A DNA stretch of 64,000 nucleotides, from assembly GCF_040371085.1 (NCBI RefSeq), contig NZ_JAMBMT010000001.1, forward strand, positions 2,728,001 through 2,792,000, given 5' to 3'. Numbering within the stretch: the stretch's first letter is position 1; each line of letters begins with the position of its first letter. This DNA is from Psychrobacter sp. AH5 (GTDB taxonomy: Bacteria; Pseudomonadota; Gammaproteobacteria; Pseudomonadales; Moraxellaceae). The notes beneath the pieces are model-generated. The model saw only the letters and a program-made list of their open reading frames with translations. It was not told the origin of the DNA and made no database searches. Below, piece after piece: positions 50,857 through 58,723 of the stretch. A program made the position numbers and the translations under genes.

Positions 50857-50932
50857 ACAGGGACGGGCGCTAATAGCAAGGGTCGTTCCTGTTGCCTCGA
50901 TACCGCCCCTTGCTAAGCGCCCGTAACCCTGT
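50857..50932. repeat. Structured hairpin element, copy 2
   Basis: The stems are ACAGGG (50857-50862)/CCCTGT (50927-50932), ACGGGCGCT (50863-50871)/AGCGCCCGT (50916-50924) and AGCAAGGG (50875-50882)/CCCTTGCT (50907-50914). The loop contains TTCCTGTTGCCTCGATAC, the reverse complement of the loop in copy 1. It may also terminate the hydrolase transcript. Confidence 0.8.
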
Positions 50933-51063
50933 GCTTTACTAAGTATATCCGCTGCAATCGAGGCTAAACCGCACCCCAAATCCACCTAAAATTGTAGTGC
51001 AATTTTTTGACGGTGCTCAGGCTAAAAAGCTTCCTAAGTCCACCTCTACTGCTTTTGATGGAG

Positions 51064-51112
51064 TTAACTACAGATTTGTAGTTAAAATATTTGACTACGG
51101 TTTTGTAGTTAA
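51064..51112. repeat. Duplicated inverted repeat (operator-like)
   Basis: TTAACTACA (51064-51072)/TGTAGTTAA (51077-51085) is a perfect 9-bp inverted repeat. A second unit, ACTACGGTTTTGTAGTTAA, follows 27 bases later. The two units match at 16 of 18 positions over their right portion. It lies just beyond the stop of the divergent unknown gene. Confidence 0.55.
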
Positions 51113-51143
51113 GTAGTTATTATCAATATTACTACTCCGTCTA

Positions 51144-52919
51144 TTATTTTTTTCGAATTCTTAGAGGTAGCGGGAATGAAGAGTTGTAAGGATAAGGTTT
51201 TGTGCTAGGCTGATTGCTAACAAAATTGACTAAAGTTTCTAAAACGTCTTCAGTAGTGCCTTCAGACAATATCCTTACTCTACGACCCTCACTATTGCGG
51301 ATAGATATTGGTATCTTCTTAAAGCGATACATCATCTTGTTTTGTTCGTCTTCATCAAAGTTTGTATCAAGTTTCCAATATAACCTGTTATGTTGCCATT
51401 CTGGTTGTCCGATAGGTTCGAAAACCGACCATGAAAACATCATTGTATTTTTTAAAACCTCATAGTTATTTGAGTTTATACGCTCATTATTCTCAATATT
51501 AGAAACAATTGTTCTAGCTCGACTAAAATTTTCATAGTTATATGTACCCAAACATAAATATAACGAAACAATGCAGGTAATTAGCTCATTACGATCTTTT
51601 ATTGGACTTTTTTTCGATATGTTTTTGCTTTGAGTTTTAGTTTGGCGACTATAGTTATATGCGTCTTGTACCCTACGAGCATCATCTAAACACCTACTAA
51701 CTTCGGATAATGAGTTGTAAAGATCAAAGTCAATAATAGAAACAATAGCTTTTGGTATTTGATCTATCTTTCTAAATAATCCGATAGAGTTCTCTGTATA
51801 CCATTCGCTTAATATAGTTAATGCATTCTCATTATTGAGCTTTGTTTCATGTTTCTTTTCTACATAAGGTATTGCTAATATTCCAACATTTTCGTTTGCG
51901 GTACGCTCTTTAGACTCAAAACTAGCCTTTAACGCAATTTTAATATTGTCCATTAACTGTTGTAGTTGATTAAGCTTATAGATATCCTCTAAAGGTGCTC
52001 TATCAACCGTTATAGTTACGTGACTATTGTTTCCATCATTAGCTATGTTAAAAAAATTCGTTTCCTTTGTACCATATAACATGTTTGATGAATAATTGTC
52101 GTCATAAATATAACGAAATACATCGTTTGCCCAAGCACCTAGTTTAATCGCTATATCTGCTCTAACACCTTGTATTAATGTCTTCTTTTCTAATAACCCA
52201 CCTTCTTTAATCACCTCGGCATAATGCTCTTTCTTAAGAAGATTTAACATTTTTTTCTTCTCATCCGATAGACTATATTCACTAATCCATCGCCCATGAT
52301 CATCTTTAAAACCCTCTGCATTCGATTCTAACTTTATTTTTTCAAACAAGGCTGTCTTAATTATGCTTTTATCATATACAGTGCTGTTAAGAAATTTTTG
52401 AAAAATAGTCATTGTATATTTGAGCGAGGCATACATCTCGTAATATGTATATTGTTTCTTACTATCTTTTAGATCTGGCTCTATACCATGAATATTATCA
52501 AGAGGAGCAAAGGCAATTTGTGTATCTTGTATAGATGATAGTATTTCATCAATAGCATCAGCTTTAATTTTATCCTTTAAAAGCAATAATTTTAGGACAA
52601 CGTCATTACTACCTTTATTAGCCTCCATCATTTGTAATATTTCACTTCTAATCTTTGAAATCTCACTCCCGTTAGATGAATCCTCCACGCTAAACACGAT
52701 ATCAATAAGCTTCAATCTAGCTTTAACATTTGCGCCACTTTCAGGGTGTAATATAAGCTGTCTTGTGTATAGCATCACTAAAAATACCTGCTCAAACACC
52801 ATCTTAGTAACGTTTTGGGTCTCTTTGACAATACTATCTATATCCTTATCTCGTACTCCTAGTATTTCCAGATTTAAATTGATTAGCTTTTCATCGTCTT
52901 TTTTGTAACTTGAGTTCAT
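51144..52919 (-). CDS. Uncharacterised 591-residue protein divergent to the viperin operon
   Basis: I do not recognise this protein. It is hydrophilic, Lys/Asn/Asp/Ile-rich, largely helical by pattern, and has no signal peptide or membrane segment. Visible regions are a helical start with MVFEQVFLVMLYTRQLILH, a middle part with YYEMYASLKYTMTIFQKFL, a beta-like stretch SHVTITVDRAP near residue 290, and a C-terminal part with WSVFEPIGQPEWQHNRLYWKLD. Its DNA is as AT-rich as the viperin operon and clearly more so than the housekeeping genes around. It is transcribed away from that operon across 301 bp. Partnership with the viperin is inferred from position only. Confidence 0.75.
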   Translation of the reverse strand: MNSSYKKDDEKLINLNLEILGVRDKDIDSIVKETQNVTKMVFEQVFLVMLYTRQLILHPESGANVKARLKLIDIVFSVEDSSNGSEISKIRSEILQMMEANKGSNDVVLKLLLLKDKIKADAIDEILSSIQDTQIAFAPLDNIHGIEPDLKDSKKQYTYYEMYASLKYTMTIFQKFLNSTVYDKSIIKTALFEKIKLESNAEGFKDDHGRWISEYSLSDEKKKMLNLLKKEHYAEVIKEGGLLEKKTLIQGVRADIAIKLGAWANDVFRYIYDDNYSSNMLYGTKETNFFNIANDGNNSHVTITVDRAPLEDIYKLNQLQQLMDNIKIALKASFESKERTANENVGILAIPYVEKKHETKLNNENALTILSEWYTENSIGLFRKIDQIPKAIVSIIDFDLYNSLSEVSRCLDDARRVQDAYNYSRQTKTQSKNISKKSPIKDRNELITCIVSLYLCLGTYNYENFSRARTIVSNIENNERINSNNYEVLKNTMMFSWSVFEPIGQPEWQHNRLYWKLDTNFDEDEQNKMMYRFKKIPISIRNSEGRRVRILSEGTTEDVLETLVNFVSNQPSTKPYPYNSSFPLPLRIRKK

Positions 52920-53045
52920 TCAGGATTTCCTAAGTATAGTCTGGCTTTTAATTAGTTAGCGATACTGTTTGTAAGATATTTCTATATTGAATATGCTTAT
53001 AAATATATTGTGTCAGTATTGAGATATAAATTTACTATATTTTTA

Positions 53046-53095
53046 CAATATAGATACTATTATTTGTTATTAAAATAATAATCGTATCTATATTG
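53046..53095. repeat. 50-bp near-perfect palindrome
   Basis: Perfect 12-bp outer arms CAATATAGATAC (53046-53057) and GTATCTATATTG (53084-53095), with inner TATTATTT and AAATAATA also pairing. It lies between divergent start sites, so it is probably an operator or cruciform rather than a terminator. Confidence 0.7.
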
Positions 53096-53161
53096 TATCT
53101 TATAAATTTTAAAATAGATGAAAATGGGATAAACCATATCTATATTCTACTTTATTTCTCC

Positions 53162-53195
53162 TACTATTGTAGTATTATTTAATTCTCGATATAAC
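53162..53195 (+). promoter_or_regulatory. Viperin-operon promoter with overlapping inverted repeat
   Basis: -35 TTGTAG (53167-53172) and -10 TATAAC (53190-53195) are 17 bases apart. TACTA-TTG-TAGTA (53162-53174) is an inverted repeat covering the -35 box. AGGAGG (53210-53215) is a near-ideal ribosome binding site 5 bases from the ATG. Confidence 0.55.
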
Positions 53196-53220
53196 AATGT
53201 TCTATAGATAGGAGGTATTT

Positions 53221-53580
53221 ATGAGAGTTACAACCCATATGGCACAGCGGATGAATAATCGTGGCATTGTCCAAAGTATGGTCGATTTGACTCTAGAAAT
53301 AGGCGTTATTAAGGGAGACAGATATATAACTGACCGTCGATGTTTGAATGACTATTTAAACGATTTAGACACTAAATTAGTAAGTTTTCGTTCAATTTAT
53401 AAGAAATATGAGCACTTTAGAGCTTCAAATATTATGGCTAAAGCAATCACTAGGCTGGTACAACTCAGGAGTTTGGTCCTCAAGATGATGAATAAAGGAG
53501 GGGTAACGGTAGTGGTTTGTGGAAACAACTTGGTGACTACCTACAATACGGATAGCCATCATCAATATAAATCATACTAA
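53221..53580 (+). CDS. DUF4258-like small protein preceding viperin
   Basis: A 119-residue protein. The start MRVTTHMAQRMNNRGI matches the His-x-x-x-Arg-(Met)-x-x-Arg-Gly element of DUF4258-type proteins, and the end has VVVCGNNLVTTYN, like the terminal strands of that family and of some RelE-like folds. The middle 50 residues are basic and helical (YKKYEHFRASNIMAKAITRLVQL). It has the strong AGGAGG ribosome binding site and lies 7 bp upstream of the viperin gene, so it is almost certainly co-transcribed. Possible roles are a regulator, toxin-like protein or viperin accessory. None is shown. Confidence 0.65.
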   Translation: MRVTTHMAQRMNNRGIVQSMVDLTLEIGVIKGDRYITDRRCLNDYLNDLDTKLVSFRSIYKKYEHFRASNIMAKAITRLVQLRSLVLKMMNKGGVTVVVCGNNLVTTYNTDSHHQYKSY

Positions 53581-53587
53581 TAGAGAT

Positions 53588-54502
53588 ATGAATATGCACA
53601 ATACATTTGAGCTCGTTATAAACTGGCATTTTACCGAAGCTTGCAACTACGCTTGTGATTTTTGTTTTGCAAAGTGGGATAAACAAGGCAGAAAAGAGCT
53701 GTTTCATGACGAACACTTGACAGATAAGCTGTTAAACGAAATTTTTGAGTTGAAGACTATACTGGAAGACGAACAAAATATTAAATTCGATGGTGTTAGA
53801 TTAAACTTAGTTGGTGGTGAGATATTTTTATACAAAGCTAAAGCTATTCATATCATAAGGCGTGCTAAAAGTTATGGCTTTCATGTGTCCGCTATTACAA
53901 ATGGCAGTCGTGTTGACAATGAACTAATCTCATTAATAGCTGAAAATCTAGACTATATAGGATTTAGTGTGGATTCTACAAATCATAAAACTAATTTAAT
54001 TATCGGAAGATCTGAGAAGAACAAGGTAATGAATACTAACAAAGTTCGTAGCGATATCCATGCTTTGCGAAAGTTAAACTCTGAGATAGATATTAAAATC
54101 AATACGGTAGTTAATAGCAATAATTTTGATGAAGATTTATCGAGCTTTATTAAGAATGTTAATCCTTCTAAATGGAAGGTATTTAAGGTATTGCCCAGTC
54201 AGGGCTATACTTCAACAATTACAGACACAATGTTTAGAGTGTTTTTAGATAAGCATTCGGAGTTTGAGGACATCATAGCATCAGAAGACAACAATGAGAT
54301 GATGGATTCATATATAATGATAGACCCATTAGGTCGTTTCTTCCAAAACTCTAATTTAACTGACGGTTATGTTTATAGCCATCCTATTGTCGAGATTGGT
54401 ATTAAAGAGGCACTTAGTCAAATAAACTTCAGTTTTGATAAGTTTTTAGGCCGTTATAACATCAATGAAAAACTTACCGATACTGTTCCAACCTTTATAT
54501 AA
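53588..54502 (+). CDS. Prokaryotic viperin (radical SAM antiviral enzyme, ddhNTP synthase)
   Basis: Viperins convert CTP, GTP or UTP to 3'-deoxy-3',4'-didehydro nucleotides, which terminate viral RNA synthesis. The radical-SAM cluster motif is C19-N-Y-A-C23-D-F-C26, in NWHFTEACNYACDFCFAKW, almost the animal viperin sequence. GGE is at 76-78 (NLVGGEIFL), and TNGS at 104-107. The later segments LDYIGFSVDS, LIIGRSEKNK, KINTVVNSNNFDED and NPSKWKVFKVL follow the viperin order closely. The 304 residues match the prokaryotic length without the animal amphipathic helix, and the C-terminal Trp of animal viperin is absent. Which nucleotide it uses cannot be read. Confidence 0.88.
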   Translation: MNMHNTFELVINWHFTEACNYACDFCFAKWDKQGRKELFHDEHLTDKLLNEIFELKTILEDEQNIKFDGVRLNLVGGEIFLYKAKAIHIIRRAKSYGFHVSAITNGSRVDNELISLIAENLDYIGFSVDSTNHKTNLIIGRSEKNKVMNTNKVRSDIHALRKLNSEIDIKINTVVNSNNFDEDLSSFIKNVNPSKWKVFKVLPSQGYTSTITDTMFRVFLDKHSEFEDIIASEDNNEMMDSYIMIDPLGRFFQNSNLTDGYVYSHPIVEIGIKEALSQINFSFDKFLGRYNINEKLTDTVPTFI

Positions 54503-54609
54503 TTTTAATGCAGAAAGCAAGTATCAATAAGATTTTTGAACATGATCATTAGTTACAATAGCTTAGACCTAATTTGACAATATGCCTAATTAACATAATG
54601 TAAACAATC

Positions 54610-54626
54610 GGTGCGCGTAGCGCACC
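54610..54626. repeat. Short perfect hairpin
   Basis: GGTGCGC-GTA-GCGCACC followed by CTAC, 107 bp after the viperin gene. It resembles a partial end of the dispersed palindromic repeats seen elsewhere here and may act as a transcript end. Confidence 0.5.
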
Positions 54627-54683
54627 CTACTCAAGATTTTAATTTATTTAACTATACAACCGTTTAAAATCAAGTCTTTAAGA

Positions 54684-54736
54684 CAAAAAAGAGCCAGTTC
54701 TCCAAACCATCAAAAGACAGTTAAAAGAACTAGCTC
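54684..54736 (-). terminator. Terminator of the DsrE-family gene
   Basis: GAGCCAGTTCT/AGAACTAGCTC (one bulge) around a 24-base loop; on the minus strand six T follow directly. Confidence 0.65.
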
Positions 54737-54759
54737 AGTGTTAGAACTATTAAAAACGC

Positions 54760-55137
54760 TTAATTCAACTGCAAAGAACCCTTCGCCGCCATCAACAGCT
54801 CAACCACATCATCGCCACTGATTTTGGTGAAGCGTTTATCGATAACAGAGTCTTTGATACCGTTATGCTCCATACACGCGCCGCACACCAACACGTTACC
54901 ACCTTTCTCGATAAAGGCTTCTAGCAACTCTTTAGCAGGTTTAAAAGGTGCGCCGATATCGACCTTGTCTAAAGCATTGGGTACGCCCAAATGTACCGCA
55001 TCGACCATTAAAATAATTGATGCCGAATGACCTTGGTCAAGTGCCACGCCTCCCATGGTAAACGCTAAGGTGATTTTACTGGGGTTGGAGTCCGCATTAT
55101 CGAATAGAGTGCCTACGTAATCTGTTTTATTAGCCAT
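54760..55137 (-). CDS. DsrE/DsrF-family protein
   Basis: A 125-residue cytoplasmic protein of the DsrE fold, used in sulfur relay and persulfide handling. The N-terminal strand and loop KITLAFTMGGVALDQGH, then the strand VLVCGACMEHNG with two cysteines (the first in the position of the active Cys of DsrE proteins), are the recognisable parts. It is monocistronic with its own terminator. The partner or substrate is not known. Confidence 0.85.
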   Translation of the reverse strand: MANKTDYVGTLFDNADSNPSKITLAFTMGGVALDQGHSASIILMVDAVHLGVPNALDKVDIGAPFKPAKELLEAFIEKGGNVLVCGACMEHNGIKDSVIDKRFTKISGDDVVELLMAAKGSLQLN

Positions 55138-55296
55138 ATTATTTTCCTTATAAAAGATATTTTTTTTGAATTCATATTTTCTCGAACTATCTTTACTACT
55201 CTAACATTTACTATATTTATTTATATAATGTATTGTTATCAAATAGTAGCTATAAGGTTACTTGGTGGTGAGGCGTTCATTAAGCCAAATGCTAAA

Positions 55297-55839
55297 CTAA
55301 AGCTTTGGCGGCCACGGACGATCATCGTCGCTCTCAATCCATTCTGCAACATAACCGGTCGGCGGCAGTTGCCAATCTGCTTGCCCCAATGCTTCTAGTA
55401 CTCTTGCCGTCTCAATGACCTTGCCTTTTTCAGTGACACCCGTGCGTAGTAGTGCAGAAGAGCAGGGTTTTCCTTTAACCCACATCGATTGTTCGATATA
55501 TATCCAGCGCGCGTCAAACCCAGCAATATGTGTTTTCATCGTCACTTTATCAAAAGCGCGGATGCGTTTGCGATATTGGATAGTGCTGCCAGCAACTACC
55601 AATCCCCAGCGCTGTTTGAGCAGCTGCCGACCTAAGCCACTACGAACCGCAAAGTCTGTGCGTCCCATATCGTATAGCGTCAGAACTCGGCCATTATTCA
55701 TCTCAAGGAAATTATCGATATCAGAGAGGCGGCAATATAAAGTAATCTCGCTAGTGTCTTTAAAGCTCAGAGTATTACCTTTTTTGACTTGTACAGCAGC
55801 TTTGACGATAGTGCTGGCATAACGAATAAAAGGATACAT
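55297..55839 (-). CDS. Acyl-CoA thioesterase-like protein (hotdog fold, 4HBT)
   Basis: A 180-residue protein of the 4HBT hotdog fold. LSDIDNFLEMNNGRVLTLYD resembles the start of the THEM6/fatty-acyl thioesterase branch, and the central helix is followed by VVAGSTIQYRKRIRAFDKV. The acidic residues expected in the active site lie in that first segment. The substrate is not predictable. It precedes a YheT-family hydrolase on the same strand by 59 bp from that gene's stop. Confidence 0.85.
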   Translation of the reverse strand: MYPFIRYASTIVKAAVQVKKGNTLSFKDTSEITLYCRLSDIDNFLEMNNGRVLTLYDMGRTDFAVRSGLGRQLLKQRWGLVVAGSTIQYRKRIRAFDKVTMKTHIAGFDARWIYIEQSMWVKGKPCSSALLRTGVTEKGKVIETARVLEALGQADWQLPPTGYVAEWIESDDDRPWPPKL

Positions 55840-55898
55840 AAAAGGGATCTCAAAAGGTAAATAAAGGTTTAATTTATTGAGTGGCTAAGCTCATTCGG

Positions 55899-56927
55899 TT
55901 ATTTATTGGAGGCTACACCGATAAAGTTAAAATAAGCGCTGACAGTTTCGGGTAGCCAATTGATATCGAACTTTGAGGTCTTATCATGGCCTTGAGCTTG
56001 CTTGCTATCCGAGCGATAGCGGATATAGCCGACGTGCCCGCCATGCTTGGTATCGATAATGGTGACGCAGTCGGAGACATCGTTAGCGGTAGCGGTAAAG
56101 CCCAAAAAGGGATCGTCCTCAGCACTAATCAGTAATAACGGCTTGGTGACATCACGCAGGTAGGGGAGGGCTGAGGCGCTGTGATAGTAGTCGTTATTAG
56201 AGCGATAGCCATGACGCGGCGCGGTAAAGATATCATCGAAGTCGCTGATGCGATTGACCGCTTTGATGGAGTCGATCTCCTCTTTACTAATATCGTTGGC
56301 TAGCGCTTTTTTGATAATCGGATTGAGCAGATAAGGGGTATAAATACGATGACTCAAAAAGCTATGCATGCTCAGCGCCGCTGATGACATATCGACAGGG
56401 GCGGAGATGACCGCTGCGCCCTTGCATAAGGCTTCGTCGCCGTATTCGCCCATGTATTTGGCTAGAGCATTACCGCCTAGTGAGACGCCAACGGCATAGA
56501 TATTGTCATAGCGCTCACGCAAGTTTTGTAGCATGTAGTGCAACTCGCCGGTATCGCCGGCGTTATAAAATACCCGTCCGCTAGCAGGAATACCGCCGCA
56601 ACTTCTGAAATGAGCGACGACAAAGTGCCAGCCCTGCGCGTGCATCTGATAAGCCAAAGCGCGAGCATAATGGCTATCGCTACTGCCTTCCATACCATGA
56701 AAGAGCACAATCAATGGCGTCTGCTCAAGTTCACCATTTTCTGAATTTTCTATAGGATGTGCATCATAAAAGTCATAGGCAATATCACTTTCACCCAAAG
56801 AGTCTTTGCGCACCACGCGTCTATACTCAGGGGACTTGGGCGCAAAAAACTTTGGTAAAATGCTTTGTAGATGCGGATTGGTCAACCAAAAAGGCGGTTT
56901 GAATTCATTATAAGTAAAATTGCTCAT
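55899..56927 (-). CDS. YheT-family alpha/beta hydrolase
   Basis: A 342-residue alpha/beta hydrolase of the YheT/ABHD family. FTYNEFKPPFWLTNPHLQSI is the family start. The oxyanion segment is LFHGMEGSSDSHYA, FRSCGG is diagnostic, and the nucleophile is in AVGVSLGGNALAKYMGE. The catalytic acid and histidine are in ISAEDDPFLG and DTKHGGHVGYI. Physiological substrate unknown. A parS-like site lies 34 bp upstream of the start. Confidence 0.93.
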   Translation of the reverse strand: MSNFTYNEFKPPFWLTNPHLQSILPKFFAPKSPEYRRVVRKDSLGESDIAYDFYDAHPIENSENGELEQTPLIVLFHGMEGSSDSHYARALAYQMHAQGWHFVVAHFRSCGGIPASGRVFYNAGDTGELHYMLQNLRERYDNIYAVGVSLGGNALAKYMGEYGDEALCKGAAVISAPVDMSSAALSMHSFLSHRIYTPYLLNPIIKKALANDISKEEIDSIKAVNRISDFDDIFTAPRHGYRSNNDYYHSASALPYLRDVTKPLLLISAEDDPFLGFTATANDVSDCVTIIDTKHGGHVGYIRYRSDSKQAQGHDKTSKFDINWLPETVSAYFNFIGVASNK

Positions 56928-56960
56928 AGAATAGGGTCTAATAGATAAGGTAAAATAATT

Positions 56961-56976
56961 AGTTTCACGTGAAACA
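56961..56976. promoter_or_regulatory. parS-like site 9
   Basis: AGTTTCACGTGAAACA, one difference from consensus, upstream of the YheT gene. Confidence 0.8.
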
Positions 56977-57131
56977 TAGTAATGTTTTATAACTTTGAAT
57001 CGTTTAAGTACAGTTTTCAGATTTACGCTAGGGTATTTATCGATTGATCATCATACTAAGCGATGGCGGACGTTCCAATATCTTTTAGTGAACGCCTTAG
57101 TGAACAGATGATTACTGTTCGCGATTTTAAC

Positions 57132-57167
57132 AATTACTTTAATGGTTACTTTAACGGTTACTTGAGC
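57132..57167. repeat. Three 12-bp tandem units
   Basis: AATTACTTTAAT, GGTTACTTTAAC and GGTTACTTGAGC in tandem, just beyond the stop of the YigZ-family gene. Confidence 0.6.
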
Positions 57168-57191
57168 TAAGCTGACCTTGATTTATCAAGT

Positions 57192-57791
57192 TTATGTATC
57201 AGCCGCTAGCACTTTACCAGCCATCGCCAGCTCAGTCTTTAACGTCTCAATATCAGCCTCAGCGATAGTCACGCTCAAGGTTACTTGCTTGCTATAAGTC
57301 ACCTCATCGATAGTCCCGTCCATACTTTCAACCACATAACGGCACTGTGACTCGTGAGCGAAGTCAGCCAGTATCTGTACTTGTGTCATTGGCACATAGG
57401 GCTGCAATATCATCTGATCGACAGCCGCTTGGGCTGAGCCAGCATAGGCGCGAGTCAATCCGCCAGCGCCAAGCTTGATCCCGCCAAAGTAGCGCACCAC
57501 TATGATAATGACATTGCCGATAGACTTGTGCTGCAATACATTTAATATCGGTCGTCCTGCGGTGCCACTCGGCTCGCCATCATCATCGAAGCCAGCGCTA
57601 GTGGTATTATCAGGATCGCCAATGATATACGCCCAGCACCAGTGACGCGCGTCGGGGTATTTATCGCGCAAATGTTCCACATGAAACATCGCTTGCTCAC
57701 GCGAATGAACCGGATAAGCATAAGCGATAAACTCAGACTTCTTAATCTCGAGCCGCGCCGTAACGGGCTTTTTTAGGGTTTGATAACTCAT
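57192..57791 (-). CDS. YigZ/IMPACT-family protein
   Basis: A 199-residue member of the YigZ/IMPACT family. RLEIKKSEFIAYAYPV, then DARHWCWAYIIGD, DDGEPSGTAGRPIL and VRYFGGIKLGAGGLTRAYA are the family signature blocks. The C-terminal part is the ferredoxin-like YigZ domain. Bacterial function is not settled. A degenerate parS site lies inside the gene. It is divergent from rsuA across 91 bp. Confidence 0.94.
   Translation of the reverse strand: MSYQTLKKPVTARLEIKKSEFIAYAYPVHSREQAMFHVEHLRDKYPDARHWCWAYIIGDPDNTTSAGFDDDGEPSGTAGRPILNVLQHKSIGNVIIIVVRYFGGIKLGAGGLTRAYAGSAQAAVDQMILQPYVPMTQVQILADFAHESQCRYVVESMDGTIDEVTYSKQVTLSVTIAEADIETLKTELAMAGKVLAADT
57673..57688. promoter_or_regulatory. parS-like site 10 (degenerate)
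   Basis: TGTTCCACATGAAACA, two differences from consensus, inside the YigZ-family gene. Confidence 0.5.
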
Positions 57792-57882
57792 AATGTAGTG
57801 ATGATACGCTTAGGTTTGGATAGGATATGTTAAACTGGCACCACTATAACAAAACCCTATAATAGCAAAGGTAGTAAAAAGT

Positions 57883-58587
57883 ATGCGTCTCGATAAATTT
57901 ATTAGTAAAGCCACTGAGCTGTCGCGTAAAGAGTCCAAAAAGATCCTCCATGCCAGCGAGGTCACGGTCAATGACGAAGTGGTCAAAGATCCAGGCCTGC
58001 ATGTCGATATCGTCAATGACGAAGTACTATGGGCAGGTGAGCCTCTATCGGTCGCTACCGGCAGCCGCTATATTCTTTTGCATAAGCCTGAAGGCTTTGA
58101 GTGTACCCTCAAGGCCAAAGAGTACCCTATCGTTACCGAACTGATCGCGGTGCCAGAATTAGGTAGCCTACGTATTGCCGGACGCTTAGATGTCGATACT
58201 ACTGGCGCACTGCTCATCAGCGATGATGGCGGCTGGCTGCACCGCGTGACTAGTCCTAAGCACGAGCACGCCAAAGTTTATGAGCTAACCTTAGCCGATC
58301 CTATGGACGCGGACGAGCAAGCCCATGCGATCAAAAAGGTGGGCGAAGGGATTTTATTAGACGGTGATTATGAGCCGACTAAACCTGCAACCCTTGAGTT
58401 TATCGATGAGACCCATGCGCGTCTAACGCTTGAGCAAGGCAAATACCATCAAGTCAAACGTATGATGGGCTACTTCGGTAATAAAGTCGTTGAGCTGCAT
58501 CGCGCCAGTATCGGTCATATCACTCTAGAAGGATTAGAGAAGGGCGATAGTCGCTTTTTGACAAGTGAGGAAGTCGAGAAGTTTTAG
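57883..58587 (+). CDS. rsuA: 16S rRNA pseudouridine(516) synthase RsuA
   Basis: RsuA makes pseudouridine 516 in 16S rRNA. The 234 residues start with an S4 RNA-binding domain (MRLDKFISKATELSRKESKK). The catalytic domain has the active-site aspartate D103 in AGRLDVDTTGALLISDDG, then LEQGKYHQVKRMMGYFGNKV and LHRASIGHITLEGL, as in RsuA-type enzymes. Length equals E. coli RsuA. Assignment to position 516 rests on family likeness. Confidence 0.9.
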   Translation: MRLDKFISKATELSRKESKKILHASEVTVNDEVVKDPGLHVDIVNDEVLWAGEPLSVATGSRYILLHKPEGFECTLKAKEYPIVTELIAVPELGSLRIAGRLDVDTTGALLISDDGGWLHRVTSPKHEHAKVYELTLADPMDADEQAHAIKKVGEGILLDGDYEPTKPATLEFIDETHARLTLEQGKYHQVKRMMGYFGNKVVELHRASIGHITLEGLEKGDSRFLTSEEVEKF

Positions 58588-58607
58588 AAGTCATGTAATT
58601 AATTTTG

Positions 58608-58723
58608 CGTAGGGTGAGGTTGGTTTTATCAAATTCTCGCAAAGAGTTTCAATAAAACGTAACCCACCTTTTAATAATGACCTAATCCAAATGGTGAGTT
58701 ACGCTTCGCTAACCATACCCTAC
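58608..58723. repeat. Dispersed palindromic repeat, copy 2
   Basis: A 116-bp homologue of the element at 16761-16877, in the same orientation. It shares CGTAGGGTG at the start, the central ATAAAACGTAACCCACC, and GCTAACCATACCCTAC (two changes) at the end. The rest of the rsuA to DsbC-like gap (58724-58957) shows nothing else. Confidence 0.8.

Larger units (their letters stand above)
52920..53220. other. AT-rich divergent regulatory region of the viperin locus
   Basis: 301 bp between two divergent genes, extremely AT-rich. It contains the 50-bp palindrome at 53046-53095, further TATCTATATT-type motifs (about 53137-53146), and the promoter and inverted repeat at 53162-53195. Confidence 0.7.

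Noticed and set aside
53046..53095. 50-bp palindrome as a terminator
   Set aside because: It lies upstream of both divergent starts and has no GC-rich stem.
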